Shown here in pieces: positions 1-6,836 of a stretch of 17,596 nt of DNA. The first letter of the stretch is position 1. Every line of letters starts with the position of its first letter. Source of the DNA: Candidatus Melainabacteria bacterium. GTDB taxonomy: Bacteria; Cyanobacteriota; Vampirovibrionia; Obscuribacterales; Obscuribacteraceae. The position numbers and the translations under genes are program-made. The stretch spans positions 1 through 17,596 of the forward strand of contig PLXC01000121.1 in the NCBI GenBank assembly GCA_003151275.1, in the 5' to 3' direction. Under the pieces are notes generated by a model. The model did not search any database, was not told where the DNA came from, and worked only from the letters and a program-made list of their open reading frames with translations.

Positions 1-614
1 ATATCCAGTATGACCGTTTCAATAACGGTTATCGCAATGCAAATCCAGGCATGCGATTGCCTAAGTTTGAATTGACTATTGGGGAAGTGCTGGCGTTAAC
101 GCTCGGCAAGGATATGCTGTGCAATTACTCTGGCACAGTATTCGAGCCCATCTTGCAGGGTGCGCTTGAAAAAATTTAGCGGCTGATTCGTCATCGTGGA
201 ACGTGGTACATGGTGGCATGGTGTAGGCTGCGGAATGATAGAAGGCTGTTTGCGCTGCACCGCATTCAGAGTCATGAAATTTTTGGCGAGCAATTCGAGC
301 CGCGCGATTGCGATCAATTGGAAGCGTGGTTGGCGTCACCTTTGTTCTTGGAGCATGGTGTGCCGGAGACCGAAATCACAGTTAAGTTCGACTCCCGTGC
401 TGCTCGGTATATTCGAGAAAGAAAATGGCATCCGAATCAAACGCTTGAGGATCTTGATGATGGTGGCTGCTTACTGACGTTCACCTCAACTAGCCTGGAC
501 GAAGTGAAGCGCTGGTTGCTTTCGTTCGGTGCTGCTGCCCAGGTGATTGCGCCTGACGAATTGCGTGAGGCGATGCAGGAAGAGTTTCGGAATTCGATGA
601 AGAACTACCAATAG
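1..614 (+). pseudogene. WYL-domain transcriptional regulator, broken by internal deletion and stop
   Basis: The frame is open from position 3 to a TAG at 177-179 and resumes in the same frame to a TAA at 612-614. The first part reads like the segment after the DeoR-type helix-turn-helix in WYL regulators (GGYR-like NGYRN, then LPKFELTIGEVLALTLGK and FEPILQGALEKI). The second part reads like the WYL core and C-terminal extension (RHRGTWYMVAWCRLRNDRRLF, then YIRERKWHPNQ and DEVKRWLLSFGAAAQVIAPDELRE). In family members roughly 70-80 residues separate LEKI from the RGTWY motif; here the two abut at the stop codon. The simplest reading is an in-frame internal deletion that left a nonsense codon at the scar. 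The gene starts left of the window. WYL proteins bind DNA and sense ligands such as nucleotides or ssDNA; this copy should be inactive as a regulator. The rest of the C-terminal frame is undamaged, so the lesion may be recent. Confidence 0.82.
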
Positions 615-693
615 GCCGGTTGTATTGTTGGTCGCACAGCCAATGGTTTGCGGACCGAAAGACGAAACATGGCTGAATTGCTAAAGTTGGCAA

Positions 694-714
694 GACTGCA
701 TATATACTGCAGTC
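694..714. promoter_or_regulatory. Perfect 7-bp inverted repeat, possible operator
   Basis: GACTGCA (694-700) and TGCAGTC (708-714) flank TATATAC. It lies 80 bases after the broken WYL gene in DNA with no convincing gene. It could be an old operator or a small hairpin. No gene in the right place was found for it to control, so its role is unknown. Confidence 0.3.
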
Positions 715-977
715 CTCAATGTTATTCTTGTTGAAAGATCAGATTTGTATTCGGCTGGGAAGCGGGAGATCAAACATGCATTACCCGACGCTACAATCAT
801 TGTGTGCGACAGTTGTCTGCACATTCACTACTCCCTATTCCAGCCAGCATTTGATTTCTATGTTGCTAATTGCGATCTACTATCTGGTGGGTGGCACAGC
901 GCGAACAAGAGCAACGTGCGTCTATCCGACTTGGCACTTGCAATCAAAGGGCAATGATTAAAGCGATGATTGCATGG

Positions 978-1022
978 GTGATCATCAATCGCGGTAAACG
1001 TGACATATGGTGGCATGGTGTA
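978..1022 (+). pseudogene. Fragment of a second WYL-domain gene
   Basis: The 16 bases ATGGTGGCATGGTGTA at 1007-1022 are identical to 210-225, which encode MVAWC in the WYL pseudogene. Similarity continues upstream with small gaps: TGAT, ATCG, GG and ACGTG recur in the same order. Preceding ATGGG-TGATC could encode the YGLI that usually comes before RG.WY in WYL proteins, which is absent from the first copy because of its deletion. Similarity ends about ten bases before the end of the AbiEii remnant. I infer a remnant of a paralogous WYL gene, or a partial duplication. The match is short, so confidence is moderate. Confidence 0.45.
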
Positions 1023-1031
1023 ATCCGACGA

Positions 1032-1453
1032 CTATCGAAGTAAGTTCGGTATCTTATTTCCTCTGAATTCGTCAATGATTTTCTCAGAGAGCTTCCACGG
1101 ATCTCCTGGGAGCCGTGCTATGAGTTCGAACCACACTCTACCAAAGGCGGCGATTGCGTCCGCATCGGTAAATGTGATTCCCGCCGGCAGCAGTGGTGCT
1201 ATATCTTCGGTCAGGCTTCTTTGCAATTTCTCTAGCATTCGCTGTCTGCTATTGCCCGACTGATAGACTGCTCCTGAAGAGACAGCTAATGCTCGAAACA
1301 AGCAATCAACTTGTCGGCAATTTTTCCGGACAATTCTGGCGAATTGAACAGATCGCATAAGGCCCGACAGATGATAAGATCTTGTTCAATCTGTCTGGAA
1401 TCTGGCCATGGTGCCTTCGAACTCCACTCTTGTATATAGGCTGCTGGAATCAT
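1032..1453 (-). pseudogene. abiEii: AbiEii-type nucleotidyltransferase toxin, destroyed
   Basis: The ATG (1451-1453) overlaps the antitoxin stop as ATGA, the usual coupling in abiE operons. The first 46 residues (MIPAAYIQEWSSKAP, then QDLIICRALCDLFNSPELSGKIA) match the AbiEii/COG2253 N-terminus. The conserved FRGGTAL and the catalytic nucleotidyltransferase core that should follow are missing. The sequence jumps to a C-terminal segment DKLIACFEH, where a TAG at 1286-1288 stands at the place of the usual Y. A frame change at about 1255-1275 follows, and the family C-terminus then runs on in another frame (RQRMLEKLQRSLTEDIAPLLP, then ARLPGDPWK) to the TAG at 1032-1034. Deletion, nonsense and frameshift together make it non-functional; only a 55-residue peptide could be made. 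Intact members are about 280-300 residues and transfer nucleotides to inhibit growth. Confidence 0.85.
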
Positions 1454-2268
1454 AGGTCGATCTCCACCGATTCATTGATTATCAGCATCCACTTATTGTC
1501 CTTGTCCGCAAGATAAGCCATTCCTTCAATTGGAGGCTTGACGGACGGGTCCAAAAGTTTCATTGATTTTGCCTTGCTTGCAAATGGTGCCAGCGCTTTC
1601 GACTGATGCTCCAGGCCAAAGTGATCCAATAGATAACCCAAACGCCGAATAGCTGAATTCTCATACAATGCTGCCACTTTAGCGAGTTTACGAGGCGCTG
1701 CGTTGCTGCCTATGTCGTGGACAATTTGTGCCAGACCATTGATGCCACCAGCTTTATGGAAGTAGCGGGCACTGTCCATCAGCATTAGCTCAACGCCCGC
1801 TACTTTGGCGAATCCGGTGTCGCTTTTTAGCTGCTGCAACCACTCCGGCCGGTTGGTCTGTCCGAAAATCACAGGGGTCTGGTAGACGAACTGTATTCTC
1901 TGCCGACCAATGTCGAACCCCCTGAGTTGCTTCGGAACTACTAACTGGAAAACCATAGCCGCCTGATGGGATGCACCATGGAAGGTAGCAGCTCTTAAAA
2001 GCGAAACTCGATAATCTAGTTTTAGATACTTCATCAGCGGGTCAATCCAACGCACTGGATCTGGTGCTCCTGTAATGCGATCTTCTGGACGAAGGATTAA
2101 ATAAAATCCGCGCCAGGGACTGACCAATCTATGTTTCTTGTTCAGCCTGGTGGCAGCGGCAGTCAACGCGCCCGCTGTAACCCCGAGCGCTTTCAGTGCC
2201 TCTTCTCTGGAGAAGTAGGACCGGCCACGGCCGAGCTGTTCGTCAAGATAATATTCAAGGGTACTCAT
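1450..2268 (-). CDS. abiEi: AbiEi-family antitoxin and autorepressor (type IV abortive infection)
   Basis: This 272-residue protein has an N-terminal winged helix (about residues 1-62, from MSTLEYYLDEQLGRG to RGFYLILRPED) and then the AbiEi C-terminal domain (YRVSLLRAATFHGASHQ, then FVYQTPVIFG and ELMLMDSARYFH), the typical architecture and length. AbiEi counteracts AbiEii and represses its own operon by binding an inverted repeat in the promoter; such a repeat is present here at 2272-2322. A longer start at 2295 is open, but its codons would run through the TATAAT promoter hexamer, so I choose the ATG at 2266-2268. That start is only six bases past the -10 box, which suggests a leaderless or nearly leaderless transcript. 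The gene looks intact although its partner toxin is destroyed, making it an orphan antitoxin or a plain regulator. Confidence 0.87.
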   Translation of the reverse strand: MSTLEYYLDEQLGRGRSYFSREEALKALGVTAGALTAAATRLNKKHRLVSPWRGFYLILRPEDRITGAPDPVRWIDPLMKYLKLDYRVSLLRAATFHGASHQAAMVFQLVVPKQLRGFDIGRQRIQFVYQTPVIFGQTNRPEWLQQLKSDTGFAKVAGVELMLMDSARYFHKAGGINGLAQIVHDIGSNAAPRKLAKVAALYENSAIRRLGYLLDHFGLEHQSKALAPFASKAKSMKLLDPSVKPPIEGMAYLADKDNKWMLIINESVEIDL

Positions 2269-2271
2269 GCC

Positions 2272-2322
2272 CCAATTATATGCGAAAACCGACATAAAGT
2301 GAAGGTGTTTGCATATAATTGG
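2272..2322 (-). promoter_or_regulatory. abiEi promoter with large inverted-repeat operator
   Basis: The arms at 2272-2289 (CCAATTATATGCGAAAAC) and 2305-2322 are complementary at 16 of 18 positions, with a 15-base centre. Each arm contains TATAAT on its outward-facing strand. For abiEi on the minus strand, the -10 TATAAT is at 2275-2280 and TTCACT at 2298-2303 is a fair -35, spaced 17 bases. The operator therefore covers the promoter core, as expected for AbiEi autorepression. The plus-strand TATAAT at 2314-2319 has no good -35, so a divergent promoter is possible but unproven. Confidence 0.72.
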
Positions 2323-2805
2323 AGTGGTCTAATGGGCGGTGCTTCTTGACGTATGAAGCGTCGTGTGGATTGTAGAAATACAGTCAATGGTGCTTTCCGA
2401 ACCGCTTGTATGCGTGGTGGTGGATTTGGTTCTTCGTATGGCATAACATGCACACGCTTTTTGATTTCCGCTCAGGTCGGAACGAATCTGTCCGTATGCT
2501 TGCTGAATCCCTTGCAACAATTGAACTTAGCAGAAAAGTCTCTCAATATGAACAGGGCGAGCAACCAGGGAAGTCATCTCACGAAGTCGAGCACTTACGT
2601 TCAGTCTATGCAGAGTCAGAAATGTTTCCCGAGATTAGGAAACTCGTTTTGGAGTCTTACTCAAACCATTAATCGTGAAGTTTTGCAGCGCAATGCATCT
2701 AAGGACGTCTACTCTGCATTCCACCGTTGGAGCGTGCCGCAAAATCATTGACTTGAAACATTTGCGCTTCATCGCCACTCATTGGTAAAGGGAAATTATC
2801 TCTAA
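2323..2805. other. Stretch with no recognised gene between abiEi and the citrate synthase stub
   Basis: No family is recognisable. Two overlapping plus-strand frames run at 2353-2751 and 2406-2672. The second, from ATG 2448, encodes about 74 residues with a charged helical look (AESLATIELSRKVSQYEQGE) but no ribosome binding site. It could be a remnant of a lost gene, since it sits among other wrecks, or chance. Confidence 0.4.
2448..2672 (+). CDS. Small hypothetical ORF, doubtful
   Basis: It has 74 codons from the ATG at 2448. The middle is rich in E, S, L and K and reads as possible helix (AESLATIELSRKVSQ, EVEHLRSVYAESEMFPEIRK), more protein-like than the competing frame at 2353-2751. There is no Shine-Dalgarno site before the ATG and I know no homologous family. 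Surrounding genes are pseudogenes, so a decayed fragment is as likely as a real small gene. Confidence 0.22.
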   Translation: MHTLFDFRSGRNESVRMLAESLATIELSRKVSQYEQGEQPGKSSHEVEHLRSVYAESEMFPEIRKLVLESYSNH

Positions 2806-3219
2806 GTGATTGCGCTAGACCACCGGATTCGCGTGCCATTACCTGGGCACCACGACCCACGCGCAAAGTTGATTAAACGAATCGCTGATGAAGTGTTCGA
2901 TCAAACCGGTCTCAATCCAAAGCTCAAAATTGCTCTTGAATTGGAGCGCATTGCTTTGGAGGAGGATTATTTTGTTTCGCGCAAGTTGTACCCCAATGTC
3001 GATTTCTATTCCGGATTGATCTATCAAGCAATGGGTTATCCGACTGATTACTTCACAGTGCTCTTTGCCTTGGGGCGGATGCCAGGTTGGTTAGCGCAGT
3101 GGGAAGAAATGCTGCTTGATGACGAACAAAAGATCGCACGCCCGAGACAGATCTACACCGGTTCCGAAGAGCGTCCCTACGTACCGACGGAAAAACGCAA
3201 AACGTCTGTCACTGCGTAA
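2806..3219 (+). pseudogene. gltA: C-terminal fragment of citrate synthase
   Basis: From about residue 16 the frame is unmistakably the citrate synthase C-terminus: [20 protein letters not shown], then [27 protein letters not shown] and ARPRQIYTG. The catalytic Asp is present in PNVDFYSG, but the two catalytic histidines are not in their normal settings and about two thirds of the enzyme (usual length near 430 residues) is absent. A stop (TAA) stands directly before the GTG at 2806. The first 15 residues do not match the GFGHRVYKN that should precede HDPRAK, so the break point is close to position 2850. It cannot be an active enzyme. The conserved part has no internal damage, so the truncation may be fairly recent, or the fragment came from a partial duplication. 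Confidence 0.88.
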
Positions 3220-3330
3220 GTTTTGTGGTTGCTGTTTTGCGCGCCGCAAGGTGAATAACGCCACGAAGATTTCCAAAGGGTCCCAAAAGGGCCCGGAATA
3301 TTTTCAAAATCCCGCTCACGCTGGCGCCCT

Positions 3331-4494
3331 CTACACAGGCACAGCCATTATCTCATCGTTTGTCATTTCAGACATTTGACGTCCAGTTTCATAATTCAGA
3401 ATTCCGATTGCAGCGTAACGCGGACGAATGCGTTCTGTAAAAAGCCCAAGTCGTTTCAAGTTTGGAATAAGAAGACGGAACATGGCGCGGCGGAAGAACC
3501 GCATCAATTCTGAATCTGTCGCGAATTTATTCCATTCCTTTAGAGTGAAATAGTTGCCGTAATACTCATCATAGAGGTCGTGCATCAAAAAGCGACGTTG
3601 CAGCAAAAGCGAAATTTCGAATGCCAGATCTTCGCGTTCGGCACGTTCTTTCTCGTTCAGCTCTGTCTCGTAAAAGCGCTGCAATGCAAGAACTCCGTAG
3701 CTTACGTGGCGAGACTCATCGGCGACGATGTATTTGAGTATGTCGCGCAGAAGTGGATCAGCCGCGAAGCTGCGAATCATCGTAAAAGCTCCGAGCCCGA
3801 ATCCCTCGATCATGATCTGCATGCCAAGAAATTTAACATCCCAGCGTGAATCGGCTACCAGAGCCTCGCTCAAAACATAGAGGTTGTCGTTGATTTCATA
3901 TCGGCGCTCGAGCTTTTCATCGAGGTAGCGATGGAACACCTCGATATGACGTGCCTCATCCACAACTTGCGTGGCACCAAACAGCTTGCCGTCGAACCAT
4001 GGCACCGCCTGTAGTACCTGGGCTGCACCGTATAGCGCGCCCTGCTCTCCATGCAATATTTGACTGAGGATCCAGCTCAACATCGCCCGCCGTTGAGTGG
4101 CTCGTTCCCCCGCGGACTGTTTGTTCCAAATTGGCAAAATCGAAGCTGGGCAATACATGTCGGGCACGATTGGTATTTCTGTATTTAGCGGATCGAAGCT
4201 CTGGCTCCAGTCGATCGTGCCGTCATCAGCCGCCCACTGCCCGGATTTAGCGGCTTCGTAAAGCTTCGACATTGCCGGATATTTGCGTAAATAACTCCAG
4301 TCGTACAACACTTGATGGTTGGCTGTCATTATCGATGAGTCGGCGCCCTGATACGACTTCAGCAAGAATCCTCTATAGGCTGGTCCGAGGAATGATTTGA
4401 GCATGTTGATGTTGCCGCGGGCTATTACCCCCGACACCACCGGCCAATTGCGCTCCAGTGAAATTAGCAACTGCGAAAACGATGGCACGGTCAT
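3331..4494 (-). CDS. Ferritin-like diiron oxygenase (AurF-like N-oxygenase/desaturase fold)
   Basis: This 387-residue protein carries two complete diiron half-sites: E150 (LHGEQGAL) with E180-x2-H183 (VVDEARHIEVF), and E230 (MIEGFGLG) with E260-x2-H263 (VADESRHVSYG). The pattern E-x29-ExxH, E-x29-ExxH is that of ferritin-like oxygenases such as AurF/CmlI N-oxygenases, acyl desaturases and ribonucleotide reductase R2. Residues 1-110 and 290-387 look helical and I recognise no further domain. There is no signal peptide, so it is probably cytosolic and uses O2 with an external electron donor. The start is supported by AAAGGA six bases before the ATG. It follows the flavin monooxygenase on the same strand after 211 bases that hold a palindrome and hairpins, so it probably has its own promoter. 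The substrate cannot be read from sequence; amine oxidation in a natural-product pathway is an inference from the neighbours. Confidence 0.8.
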   Translation of the reverse strand: MTVPSFSQLLISLERNWPVVSGVIARGNINMLKSFLGPAYRGFLLKSYQGADSSIMTANHQVLYDWSYLRKYPAMSKLYEAAKSGQWAADDGTIDWSQSFDPLNTEIPIVPDMYCPASILPIWNKQSAGERATQRRAMLSWILSQILHGEQGALYGAAQVLQAVPWFDGKLFGATQVVDEARHIEVFHRYLDEKLERRYEINDNLYVLSEALVADSRWDVKFLGMQIMIEGFGLGAFTMIRSFAADPLLRDILKYIVADESRHVSYGVLALQRFYETELNEKERAEREDLAFEISLLLQRRFLMHDLYDEYYGNYFTLKEWNKFATDSELMRFFRRAMFRLLIPNLKRLGLFTERIRPRYAAIGILNYETGRQMSEMTNDEIMAVPV

Positions 4495-4549
4495 TTGAAT
4501 TCCTTTGCTGACCTATGTCATGCTTGATTCAACAGGCAGAGAGGTGATA

Positions 4550-4589
4550 TACGCCGCAATGACGGCTGCAAGTTACTTGCAATGGCGTA
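4550..4589 (-). promoter_or_regulatory. Nested palindrome upstream of the diiron oxygenase, candidate operator
   Basis: TGCAAGTTACTTGCA (4567-4581) is a perfect palindrome with one central base. It is framed by TACGCC (4550-4555) and GGCGTA (4584-4589), which pair with each other. It lies about 73 bases upstream of the diiron gene start. A -10-like TATATC (minus strand, 4545-4550) sits downstream, which places the palindrome over the -35 region. This layout fits repressor control (TetR-like spacing), but no cognate regulator is identified. Confidence 0.45.
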
Positions 4590-4614
4590 CATCAGTCTAA
4601 GCTGCTGCTGGGCT

Positions 4615-4665
4615 TGACGCGGAATGATTGAAGATTGTTCCGTTCGTCAATTGGAAATCCGAACG
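4615..4665. repeat. Two overlapping, mutually exclusive hairpins
   Basis: Hairpin one pairs TGACGCGGAA (4615-4624) with TTCCG (4638-4642) and CGTCA (4645-4649), with a two-base bulge. Hairpin two pairs CGTTCG (4641-4646) with CGAACG (4660-4665). They share 4641-4646, so only one can form. Neither is followed by a U-run on the minus-strand transcript, so a simple terminator is unlikely. They lie between the flavin monooxygenase stop and the diiron oxygenase promoter. Confidence 0.35.
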
Positions 4666-4705
4666 AAACCGAGAATAACAGTGCCCAAACGAAGTGCTTA
4701 AGTTT

Positions 4706-6532
4706 CTAACGAGTAACAAATATTTGTTCGAGATATTTTTTCAAACTGGCGAGATCAACCGGTAAGCTGCGAAAGCCAATATAACCGTCTGGGCGAATTA
4801 AATAGAGGCACTCAGAATTGGCGCCGTATTTATGGTGCATTGAAAGGTCCGGGTCGCACAGTTGGGGGGCGTTCGCTGGAAAATCCGGATAATATGTTTG
4901 TTCAGCAACAATCAAATGCACCGTTATCCATCGGGAATATTTATCGATCACGAATTTCGACAGCTCCTCCAAATTTTTGAGACCCGAAGAAGTGTTTCGT
5001 GCTCCTGATAAGAGGAGCAAGTGATGTTTGGTATCACTTAGCGCTTCAAAAAGCCTCAGAGGAGACTCTGTTTTCCCATCAAAAAGACTAGCATCTGGAG
5101 CCCTGTCACCAGGACCTGGCCCATGATCGAAACTAAACCAGTCACTGATGTCTGGTTGCTCTTCTGAACTATGATCGGGGACAAGGGCATGAACAAGATC
5201 AACTTTGTGTTCTGAAACAATGAGACTCTTGCGATAATTGATCGCCAGTTCCGAAACCGTCTTCCTCATTCTCTGTTGAATTACTTCTTGCGCGACAAGA
5301 ATAGGCGCCAGATGCGCTCTTATGTTGCGCGCGACAGGGTTTCGGGAAGTATTTACCTTGGTCAGAAAGTCGGTCATTTTCAGAACGCCCTTCGCTATCG
5401 TATGGCGTTCTGAGTCGTAGCTATCGAGCAGAGAAACAGGCGAAGCTCCTTCAATGACCAAAGCTAGTTTCCATGCCAAGTTATACGCGTCTTGAATGCC
5501 GGTATTCATACCCTGTCCGCCAGCGGGACTATGAATATGCGAAGCATCGCCAGCCAGAAAAATTCTCTCCTTGCGATAGTGATTTACGCTGCGACGTTGA
5601 ATCGCGAACGTTGCCAGCCAGATTGGATTGCTTATCTGCAATCCGCTGGGGCCGCGCTTATCAACGATGTCTTGAAATTCCTCCAGCGTTGGTTTTTTTA
5701 AATTCAGATGGCTTCTGGGAATGCCACCACCGTGCGCAGCGTCAGCAGTGTTCTCTTCCGGGCGATTCTTTTCTGGTGTTTCTCGGGTTGCCTCCACGTC
5801 TTTGTCTTGGTTCTCCGTAGGTTTGATGAGCGGGCTATCGAATGGAACGTCTGCTAGCAGGCGAAAGCGGTCATTGCCATAGGGAAACATCGCTAAAATC
5901 CCATCTTCTCCATGGAACATATGCGCTTCTGTTTGGGGCAGCGTTGTTTTGACATTCACATCTGCCAAAATAAATGCGTCGGGATAGCGACTTCCTTTAA
6001 ATTCCAAATTGAGTTTGTGGCGAATCGTGCTATGAGCTCCGTCACAAGCGATCAACCAATCAAATGTCTCTTCACTGATGGAAGCGTCTGCATGCTTTAG
6101 CGTTGCATAAACGTGCTCTGCATCTTGCGACACTTCTATAAGCTCCGTACCGCGTGCAACTTCGATACCTGATTTTTTGAGTTCGCTAGCTAAGATTCGC
6201 TCAGTCTCGGCTTGCGGCAACGAAATTATAAATGGATAGGGGCTTTCCAGCTCGTCCATCGTCAGATGCAAGATTCGCCGCTCGTGTACGTATATGTTAA
6301 CTGCGTGCAGCTTCTGACCGGCCTTTAGAATTTCATCGACGATGCCCATGTTTTCAAAGGCTTCAAGGGTTCTGGCATGAATGGCAAGTGCTCTAGATTG
6401 AGTGGTAGGCGCACTCTCTTTATCTATAATGCAGCACGAGATGCCGCGGCGCTGCAGTTCGAAGGCCATCGTCAGGCCGACTGGTCCGGCACCGACCACC
6501 AATACCTTCTTGCCATTAATGCTTTGCACCAT
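4706..6532 (-). CDS. FAD-dependent aromatic monooxygenase, group A (PHBH/phenol hydroxylase-like)
   Basis: This 608-residue protein has the three group A flavoprotein hydroxylase fingerprints: the FAD Rossmann motif VLVVGAGPVGL (residues 10-20), the DG motif LIACDGAHSTIRHKL (160-174) and the GD motif IFLAGDASHIHSPAGGQGMNTG (324-345). The C-terminal 130 residues (DHGPGPGDRAPD, then LYLIRPDGYIGFRS) are the thioredoxin-like domain of the phenol hydroxylase/TetX-MhpA-like branch. Such enzymes use NAD(P)H and O2 to hydroxylate aromatic or polyketide rings. The frame is open to 6574, but the ATG at 6530-6532 has GGGAGG nine bases upstream and fits the family N-terminus. A charged, low-complexity insert at about residues 237-275 (rich in E, T, N, D) interrupts the substrate domain. 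The diiron oxygenase follows 211 bases downstream. The substrate is unknown. Confidence 0.9.
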   Translation of the reverse strand: MVQSINGKKVLVVGAGPVGLTMAFELQRRGISCCIIDKESAPTTQSRALAIHARTLEAFENMGIVDEILKAGQKLHAVNIYVHERRILHLTMDELESPYPFIISLPQAETERILASELKKSGIEVARGTELIEVSQDAEHVYATLKHADASISEETFDWLIACDGAHSTIRHKLNLEFKGSRYPDAFILADVNVKTTLPQTEAHMFHGEDGILAMFPYGNDRFRLLADVPFDSPLIKPTENQDKDVEATRETPEKNRPEENTADAAHGGGIPRSHLNLKKPTLEEFQDIVDKRGPSGLQISNPIWLATFAIQRRSVNHYRKERIFLAGDASHIHSPAGGQGMNTGIQDAYNLAWKLALVIEGASPVSLLDSYDSERHTIAKGVLKMTDFLTKVNTSRNPVARNIRAHLAPILVAQEVIQQRMRKTVSELAINYRKSLIVSEHKVDLVHALVPDHSSEEQPDISDWFSFDHGPGPGDRAPDASLFDGKTESPLRLFEALSDTKHHLLLLSGARNTSSGLKNLEELSKFVIDKYSRWITVHLIVAEQTYYPDFPANAPQLCDPDLSMHHKYGANSECLYLIRPDGYIGFRSLPVDLASLKKYLEQIFVTR

Positions 6533-6836
6533 GAGCGAATGCCTCCCAAAAGTTATCTCCATCGAGCCGGTCAATAGTAGCAGCGAAATGTCGCGGACTC
6601 ACTGGATTCTCTATTGTTGACTGACAAAATGCCAATGATACTTTTGCTGTCGCAGAAATGTCTTCACCGATCGGAAATCTTGGCAAGAAATTTGGCACTG
6701 GTTTAACCGATTTTGGTGGCGGTCTGAAAGACGCGTTCTAGGGGGCTGCACGGTGCGCTCGCCCCTTTGATGTAACCCGATAAGGTGATTTGCGTGGATC
6801 GACCGATTTGGAGGACGTAGGCGCTAGAGCGATATA
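6533..6836. other. Intergenic stretch upstream of the large flavin monooxygenase
   Basis: This 304-base gap holds the Shine-Dalgarno of the flavin monooxygenase and probably its promoter, although I find no clear -35/-10 pair. TTGGCA on the minus strand (about 6630-6635) matches five of six -35 bases but lacks a matching -10. A plus-strand small ORF with a glycine-rich tail ends at 6741. A GC-rich imperfect hairpin near 6739-6770 has no U-run. Confidence 0.4.
6658..6741 (+). CDS. Possible 27-residue glycine-rich peptide
   Basis: The ATG at 6658 to the TAG at 6739-6741 encodes a peptide rich in Gly, Lys and Phe (NLGKKFGTGLTDFGGGLKDA) with an amphipathic, bacteriocin-like look. No Shine-Dalgarno precedes it. 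The frame is open back to 6625 without another start, so it could also be the tail of a lost gene or chance. Confidence 0.15.
   Translation: MSSPIGNLGKKFGTGLTDFGGGLKDAF

Larger units (their letters stand above)
615..1031. other. Gene-poor stretch between WYL and AbiE remnants
   Basis: No convincing gene is present. Frames of 70-80 codons exist at 719-961 and 745-957, but they overlap each other, lack a ribosome binding site and match no family I know. The stretch holds the inverted repeat at 694-714 and, at its right end, a short piece similar to the WYL gene at 183-225. It is best read as decayed intergenic DNA. Confidence 0.5.

Noticed and set aside
719..961. Two overlapping small frames in the gap after the WYL remnant
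   Set aside because: No ribosome binding site, mutually overlapping, and no recognised family; treated as decayed DNA.
2353..2751. 132-codon plus-strand frame
   Set aside because: Composition rich in Ser, Asn, Arg and Cys typical of noncoding frames; it competes with the more protein-like frame at 2448-2672.
3270..3300. GGGTCCC and GGGCCC near the end of the citrate synthase stub as a terminator
   Set aside because: The pairing is short and no T-run follows; too weak to call.
5473..5820. Plus-strand frame of 115 codons
   Set aside because: Antisense to the large flavin hydroxylase GD-motif region; composition is that of a shadow frame.
6739..6770. GC-rich imperfect hairpin resembling a terminator
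   Set aside because: The stem is broken, the loop is poorly formed and there is no T-run on either strand.
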